This document shows, piece after piece, positions 57,141 to 64,000 of a stretch of 64,000 nucleotides of DNA. The stretch's first letter is position 1, and every line of letters starts with the position of its first letter. The DNA lies in contig NC_087252.1 of the NCBI RefSeq assembly GCF_037042905.1, positions 3,781,501 to 3,845,500 on the forward strand, read 5' to 3'. The notes under the pieces were generated by a model. The model was not told where the DNA came from. It did not search any database and was given only the letters and a program-made list of their open reading frames with translations. Made by a program: the position numbers and the translations under genes. The stretch is from Lytechinus pictus (taxonomy: Eukaryota > Echinodermata > Echinoidea > Temnopleuroida > Toxopneustidae).

Positions 57141-58240
57141 GGCCTCCAAGCTCTTCAGTCTATGTATCGGTGAGTGAGCCAACGCAGTTCAGCGGAACAA
57201 CCAAAATACAGAGACTGAAGCATTTGGTCTAGGCATGGAGCTATTAAGAGAAGGAGAACCATGTTCAAAATCCTCTGTTAATCCTTTATTATCGCTTCCT
57301 TCGGGCGTAAGAACGATATCTAACATCAATCGGCGAGCCGCCAGGCGAAAGTCAGAGCCCGCTTACATAACGCGATAAGCCCCCTCGTAAAATCTGAGGT
57401 CAGAGATTTTTTGAAGGACCCTGCGAGGCACCGCCGTAAACAACGTTCTCCCACATAACTTCTCTCTGAGCTCAGTTTTTTTTCAAAATTGAAACACGAC
57501 TTCCTGTACTTCGAACATCCATATCTCTTCGTACAGATTCCTGATGTACGTCTTTTATGTATGGTTGAACTTCTGAGATGATCCCCTTTGCATACATACC
57601 AAATACGTCACAATCTGATTTGACTCAACAAAATTACAAACGGAGGAAGTTGGAGATTGGTCATTTTAGGTATGTCTGTCTTTCTTACGTAGTTAAATCT
57701 TTCCCTGCTCGTACATGTTTTAGAAATTATAATAAGGTGAAAAAGCATACTTTGAGCTTTATTTTTATGCAGAAATAATTTGCGTGTTTACAATGGTCTT
57801 GATAATATTACGACGAATCTGCGGGGCATTTCTCTGGCGATTGTCGCATCGTGGAGTACCCTCCGGTGCCCCACATACCATACTCCTATTTGTGTAAGTT
57901 GAAAGTGAGTGTAATGAATGACGGGAGCTCCGTGCTCGCTCAGCTCTTGTCTCTGGATCGTTTTTGGAAAATGGCAGGGGCCGCGGAGCGAATAAATTTA
58001 ATTTACAAATCAGTAAAAAGGAGAACAAAGTACAAAAAATTGTTTAAAAAATGATTACAGCTATTGAATTCATATTTTTAGTTTAATCTAAAGAAAAAAA
58101 GAAGGCTTCCAAAATATAAAGTGTCCCGACACCCGACCCCCCCCCCTCATTTCTAAAACATTCTATTTCTATTCTAAATATATTTAGAAACACAAAATAT
58201 CATTATGATTTTTGTTAGATTATGGGATTTTTTGTTTGTT
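57141..58240. other. Unassigned stretch
   Basis: No domain or convincing exon was found on either strand. Short overlapping open frames at 57765-58054 lack recognisable similarity. Confidence 0.35.
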
Positions 58241-58995
58241 TTAAGATTGTACTTTTTTTCTTTCTTTCTTTCATATCCTTTTTTCTTCATCATTCTATCC
58301 TTCCTCTTTGCCCCTTTTTTTACTCCATCTATCTTTATTCCCTATCTTTCTTTCCTGATCTTCTCTCTCTGTTCATTTTTCTTTCTTTCCTTCTTTGTCT
58401 TACTCTCCTTCCTTTTTTAAATTTCCTTTTTTCCCTTCATTTTTTCTTTCCTTAAACTTTTCTTTGCTTCCTTCTCCCTTTTCTTTTAGTTCTTTCTCTC
58501 CTTCCATTATTTTCTCTATATTTATTCTCTCCTCCCCTTATTTTTTCCTCCCTCTCTTTCATCCTTTCTTTTATTCTTTATTTTATTTTTTCCTTCTACT
58601 TTGTGTCCTTTTTTCTTTCTTTCCCTCCCTCCCTTCCTTGTTTTTCTTCTTTCTTTATTTCTTTCTTTCAAAGAATGAAGGAAACATTTTTCTTTTATTC
58701 GTTCTTTCTTTCCTCCTCCTTTTTTCTTGCTTTCTTTTCTCTCCCTTATGTTTTCTTTCACACATCTTCCCTTCCTTTTCTTTTTCTTTCCTTCTTAATT
58801 CATTTCAAAGAATGACGGAAACTTTTTTTTTCTTTTCTTCTATCTTTCATCATTTTATTCTAACATTTCTTTTTTTTCCATATATTTTCCTTCATTTTCC
58901 CCTTCATTTTTTATTTCTTTCCGTTCTCAATTCAACTCTTTTCTTTCGCCTTTTCATTCCCTCCTTCATTCTTTCGTTCACCCCCCTTTCAATTC
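58240..58995. repeat. CT-rich (TTTC/CTTC) low-complexity tract
   Basis: About 750 bp of pyrimidine-rich sequence. It includes a small duplication with TTTCAAAGAATGAAGGAAAC (58665) and TTTCAAAGAATGACGGAAAC (58803). The 266-codon Phe/Ser/Leu-rich open frame is an artefact of composition. Confidence 0.85.
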
Positions 58996-59019
58996 TGTAC
59001 ATTTTTTCCCAAGTCGAAC

Positions 59020-60360
59020 ACCGTGTAGCCTCCTTTGACTTTGTTTATCTTTTTTTTAAAGACCTGGCTCGGTCGATCCGCTCATGCAGCGTACTTTGTC
59101 GATTGTCCCATATTTCTTTTTTGCGAAATCTGGTCACCCTGCATTTACATGATTTAGCTGGTTCCAAAACCAGATTTTTGTCTTCGAAATCATGAGGCCA
59201 TGTTTGCATAAAATTTGTGAAGCCGATGTGAAATGCATTATGGGTGAAAAAGTTACTGCGCAAGCGCAAACCCGAGCTGTCGACCGCGTCGATTCAACTT
59301 TCCTTATCTGATTTACGAGCGGCCTGTGTAATGCGCCGTGAGGGACCCTGCTGAGAGGGGATTAGCAGTGCAGCGCATGGGGCAAAGCGTTTGAGAGAGT
59401 CAGATCTCCTTCTGTTAATAATAGCTCTATGGTCTAGCACTCTAGGCTAACGACAACGTTAATTCAATTCATATTTCAACTTTCAAGCATGTCAAGTGAA
59501 CAGCCACAGCCAGGTATTCCTTAATCAAAATAGGCCTACAAAAAAGTATTTTAACTTAAGTAGCATTTGAAAAGAGCCCCCGAAATGCAAAAAGTAGCCC
59601 CCGAAAGGTAGAGATGGAGCCCCCGAAAAAAAAAAAATTCCCTGACTTAGAGTCTAACATAATTAACTTTAACGTTAGATCTCTAAATGATCGACTTGAC
59701 AGATAACACAATTTTGAACAGATGGGACTGGGTGGCATTGCTAGTGTAACCATAACGGGCCAATTATTCACCCAACTGTCTAATCAAAATTTTCTATAAA
59801 TGTCACATACATAACAGGACATAAATGAGACAGAAATTCTCATGTTACATAGTAATTTCTTAACTTAACTTTTGACTACAATTTCTGAAAAAAATGATGT
59901 TATTCTTAATCTCACCTCGTACGTAAGTAGGCCCTAGGCCTATAGTGATTTTAATCCAGCGTGCTGGTGCAGTCACAGTTGGCTACTTGGCTAGCGCTAC
60001 ACTACTCTCAGCCACAGCAGCGTGGCCAGTGAAAAAAAATCAAATTATGCCAGAGGAGCAGCGAAATTATGCTTAATCGCGAAATATTATGCCAAACCGT
60101 TTTGGACCCTAGGATTTTCCACAAAGGGGGGGGGGGGGGGGGGGGCAAAACCGTCCGCCAAAAAATTTGACAAGCAAAAAAAAAAAAAAAAAAAAAAAAG
60201 GTCTTCAATCTTCAAATAGATCAAAATTGTGCTAAATATGCTATTATTATGCCAGATTCTTTGCTTAAAAAAGCCTAATTATATGCCCCAAATTATGCTT
60301 AAAGGGTCGAAATTATGCCAGAAAGCATAATTTATGCCAGTTCTGGCAACATTGAGCCAC
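59020..60360. other. Unassigned stretch with repeat fragments
   Basis: Iterated ATTATGCCA/ATTATGCTT units lie at 60042-60345, and a poly-G/poly-A fragment of the 13884 family at 60108-60200. A possible mini-exon (ATG 59489, MSSEQPQP, then GTATTC) is too weak to call. Confidence 0.35.
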
Positions 60361-60479
60361 AGGCGCAGGCGCTAGGCAGGCAGGAAATATATGCTGCACG
60401 TGATACCGTCATGTCCACCAGGCCCCGTACCCAGAAAAAATGTTGATTTGAATAAAAAGAGAAAAAACAAACAAGTATA

Positions 60480-60995
60480 TAAAGGGCATAAGATGAAGAA
60501 GAAGAAAGGAAGAAAAAGAAGAAGAAAGGAAGAAAAAGAAGAAGAAAGGAAGGAAGAAAAAGAAGAGGAGGAAGTAGAAGGAAAAGAAGAAAAAGTAGAT
60601 AAAAATAAAGAAGAAGAAAAAAGAAGAGAATATAAAGAGAAAAACCAAAGCATAAGGGGCATAATAAAGAAGAAGAAAAAGAAGAGGAGGAATTAGAAGG
60701 AAAAGAAGAGAGTACATGAAGAATATAAGGAGGAAGAAGATGAACAAAAAGGAGAATAGGAAGGAGAGGAGCAGAAGAAAAGACAACAAAGAGATGAAGG
60801 AGGAGGAAAAGAAGAAAGTAGAACTAGAAGAAGAATATAAAGAGGAAGAAGATGAAGAAAAAGGAGGACGAGACAAAGAAGAAAAAGAAGAAGAGAAAGA
60901 AGAAAGATAAGACCACAGAGTAGAGGAGAAAGAAGAAGAGAAAGGAGGGAGAGAAGAAGGAAATGGAGAAAGAGAAGGACAAAAAAGAGCAAGGA
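60480..60995. repeat. GA-rich (AAGAAG) low-complexity tract
   Basis: About 500 bp of purine-rich sequence follow a fragment of the 18526 repeat (AATGTTGATTTGAATAAAAA, 60439). Open frames on both strands (Lys/Glu-rich, Ser/Phe-rich) reflect composition. Confidence 0.85.
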
Positions 60996-61708
60996 CAGAC
61001 AATTGGAGACACAGATAAAGAAGAGGAGGATTTTGTTTCATGTAACACCGAGGAAAAATTCATGTGTCATATGGTCCCCTCATTTACATACCAACCAGAA
61101 TATGTATAACCCCGGGGCCGGGGTATAACTAAATCTTGAAATGCTGAATCTTTCTTATTATATTGATAAAATTAACATTAAAGTTAGTGTTTGCTCAAGT
61201 TGATGGTACAATTAACAAGTGCATTCTTGGGTTTATGGGAAAATGTGGTACATAGATGAGTAGATATGGAAAGCGCACACGAGACAAGGGGTGGGATCAT
61301 CATAACCATCACCACCATCATCATCTTTATTCCAAACTCCATTATTATCATTGGTGTTCTAAACAGCACTGCATGGCGTATAAAGATGGGGCTTGCAAAG
61401 AAAAAAAAGAGAGAACAGGAAAGAAGGGTGAAATATACAATTTTTGAATATCATCTAAAAATCTACCACAAAATTGAATTTTCGAAATAAAAATATCAAA
61501 ATGTTTGCTCTCTCACAACTTTTAATGTGATACGTCTTATCTAGCCCCTAAAATTTGTTGGCTCATTACGCCACTGCTTAACAGCACCTCCATATTCAAA
61601 TTGTTACCACCAAAACTATCATTATCACCATTACAGGAAACCAAAATACAAGGAGAGAATCCATCTCATCAGAATGAACAGGAACAATCTAAAAACTACA
61701 AAATGGCC

Positions 61709-61925
61709 GATTCTGTGGACAACTCTCCATTTGTTTTGTACACAAATTTTCAGATTTCCCCCTTACATAATTCACATTATAGCTTCTCCTGACCTTGACA
61801 TATAGGGTGTGAATTACTGTATATTTTCTCATGACATATGTTATGCTCAGGAGGCAAAATGCAATTTAAAAGATTAAAAAATCTGAAAAATTTGGGTACA
61901 AAACAAATTTAGAGTTATCCACAAA
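61709..61925. repeat. Inverted repeat with ~48-bp arms
   Basis: TGTGGACAACTCTCCATTTG and TTTTGTACACAAATTTTCAG on the left are mirrored by CTGAAAAATTTGGGTACAAA and CAAATTTAGAGTTATCCACA on the right. It is probably a MITE relic. Confidence 0.55.
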
Positions 61926-62950
61926 ATCTGCAATTCTAAGAGACGGTGGCCAATTTCATAGAAAGTACAAGAATTTTTAAATGTCCATAACTTGCTTATT
62001 TTATTACCGATTTTGATGAAACTCGTTTTAAATTGTTCTTCTCATTTTACTCTTTCCAGTAAGATCGCCTTTCTTGTTGGGATTTGGTTTCCTGTATACT
62101 TGCTTTCAAATCTGACAATCATGCATGAGCTCTCACGCAATAAGAGTCTTATGAGAAAATCCAATAAGCCAGTTCGTAGTTCCATTCTGCGCATGATCAG
62201 AGAAAGGTCATTTGTACTAAAAGTGGCATGGTGGTTTAAAATTTAATGAGATAAGCACCAACTTTGGTGTCTTGATTATTCATATATTCTTTTCAATTGT
62301 GTTTTTCATTTGCATCCACAAAGAACAATAATGCGTCCACGACTGGTATTTCACTGCAGTTTGCCAAGTACATTGTACAACATGCTATAATATGCATTCA
62401 AAGTAGAAATGCAACAAATACCTTCATGGAGTCTTCAATGGTGTACTATTCTAGTCACCTGGTATAATTCAATTTCTTCATCCTGCTATGTAAGGCATGC
62501 ATATGTTATATCCTGCTTTGAAATCTGCCTATCATAATGAAATAAATGAAAGGCCATTTGACCAAAATTGTCCCTGATGTAACTACGAACTGGTCTATTC
62601 ATATAGTTTCATCCTTTGGCTTCTTTAATGATGCAACATGATACAAAAATATAATTTATTACCCATATTCAATTCAATTCATTTAATTTCACTCGATAAA
62701 AATAACATATATACAGGTAAATAAGAAATACATAATAGCAAGAAAGGACAAAACAAAGTAATGAAAATGATTTACAGTAAATATTGTACAAAACAGGCTT
62801 CGAGTGTTGACTGGCATTAAAGATCTGTTGGATCTTAGAAGTTCAAGCCCATTAAAGAAATAAAAAGATGGGATACATAATAGAACATACAAAGACAAAC
62901 ACAAACAAGGTAAAAACAAACATTAACAAAGTTAAATGAAGTGTTTGCCT
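61926..62950. other. Unassigned AT-rich stretch
   Basis: No gene or clear repeat boundary was seen. Confidence 0.3.
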
Positions 62951-63059
62951 TTCTAGAAAAAATTATAGAATAAAGTTAAAGGACGAGCGTATGTCGAGTG
63001 TCACAGAAAAATGACAGGTGAAGTGAGACTTGGTGTAGGAGAAGGGCAAACACAGAAAT

Positions 63060-63650
63060 TATAGTCATGTTACAATTACTAGTTGTTATTGAATGAGAAC
63101 ATTGTTAACCGAGTCTTTTTTGTACTGACGTTGAAGACTATTTAGGGATAAACTATTTTTAAGTGTAGGGGGAAGAGAGATCCATAATTTGGGACCTGAA
63201 CACATTCCATTTTTTTTAGTAAAAGTAGTACGGACGGAGGGCATGTGAAAATCAAATTGACTACGGGTTTGGTGAGAATGGGTAGTAGTATTGAGAAAAA
63301 ATATCTGCTTAGTGATTCAGGAATTATCTTTTTGTGGCAAGAATACATAAATGATTCTAGGGATAGTTTATAAATGTCAAATACACTTGAGTTTTAATCT
63401 TTTGAAAAGGACACTAGAGTGAGCATTAAATGAAGTTTTTCACATTATTCTCACTGCTATTTTCTGTAATTTAAATAATCTGAACATATTTAGGTTATTG
63501 TTGGCTGTGGTGGCCCATACAACATTACAATAAGTTAAATATGGATAAACCATTGTATAATAAAGGTTGAGTAATATGTTTTGTGGAAGGAAATTTAATT
63601 TATATTCATTACACCTATATTTCTTGAAATAACCGAACATAAATAATCAA
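63060..63650 (-). pseudogene. 3' fragment of a CR1/Jockey-type LINE reverse transcriptase
   Basis: On the minus strand LYYTMVYPYLTYCNVVWATT and FRLFKLQKIAVRIM match the region after the catalytic domain in CR1/Jockey-group reverse transcriptases. After frame breaks the typical C-terminus follows: RSQFDFHMPSVRTTF, GPKLWISLPPTLKNS and a stop near 63090. The catalytic motif is absent and the frame is broken, so it is a dead 5'-truncated copy. Confidence 0.7.
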
Positions 63651-64000
63651 AGAGATTGAAAACAGGAGAGTTCATCGTCAAGTTGGATGCCAAGAATCAT
63701 AAAACATAAAACTAACACACAATTATGTTACAATACGTTAAATACATAATCCAATTTGTACCATTAAAGACCGCTATGCACAGTGGTTTCACAAGGTTTT
63801 GGTGATGAGTGGGGGGGCATAATGACGATCTTCATAAGGCTGTTGTACAAAATTCCATATTTGAGCCCCCATTAACCCCCCCCCCCCCCCGGCAAACATC
63901 GCCGGCCATGAAGACTCGCTTCAAAATATTAGCGCTTCTTCATTTTACATTCATAAACGCTGCCATTGTTACTATATACACAACCCTCATTCATCAAATG

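Noticed and set aside
58395-59195. 266-codon Phe/Ser/Leu-rich frame
   Set aside because: Produced by a CT-rich tract with no domain, splice or codon evidence.
59489-59513. Mini first exon ATG...CAG/GTATTC
   Set aside because: Only eight codons with a weak donor and no matching downstream exon in the window.
60409-61041. 210-codon Ser/Phe frame on the minus strand
   Set aside because: Shadow of the GA-rich low-complexity tract.

Overview
This window is animal nuclear DNA: genes are split by GT-AG introns, the sequence is AT-rich, and it is dense in interspersed repeats. The mix of C2H2 zinc-finger exons, an L1/Tx1-like LINE, hAT-like transposons and many short inverted-repeat elements resembles echinoderm, most likely sea urchin, genomic DNA. 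That is an inference from repeat families I recognise by eye; no search was run.

Positions 1-16150 (plus strand) hold a tandem cluster of C2H2 zinc-finger terminal exons. Each follows a pyrimidine-rich ...CTCAG acceptor. Five of six enter in the same phase and carry a shared Ser/Asp-rich leader (SGD.SHDRS ... SSEYDS ... DSAT) ahead of 3 to 12 fingers. The first copy is decaying. The 10025 exon has lost a ninth finger to a stop codon. The last exon is followed by two histone-type 3'-end signals (stem-loop plus CAAGAAAGA). No upstream exons are visible, so the copies may be separate genes or alternative 3' exons of one gene.

Positions 21930-51802 (minus strand) hold a complete eight-exon gene for mitochondrial ribosomal protein mL37 (MRPL37). 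All splice junctions are in phase and give 441 residues. It converges on the zinc-finger cluster. Intron 1 holds ten copies of an unexplained bipartite motif. Intron 2 holds a large GAT/ATC microsatellite and a SINE. The 17-kb intron 5 holds a 1.6-kb palindrome and a three-level transposon nest: a full-length LINE with both ORFs intact and a 15-bp target duplication, inside a hAT-like element with a 6-bp duplication, inside the transposase gene of a second related hAT-like element.

Positions 52000-64000 hold no gene I can support. They contain a third member of the hAT-like family, two inverted promoter-like modules (CRE plus YY1-type motif), a near-perfect 146-bp hairpin, long CT- and GA-rich tracts, and the 3' fragment of a CR1/Jockey-type LINE. 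Numerous inverted-repeat (MITE-like) elements fill the spaces throughout.
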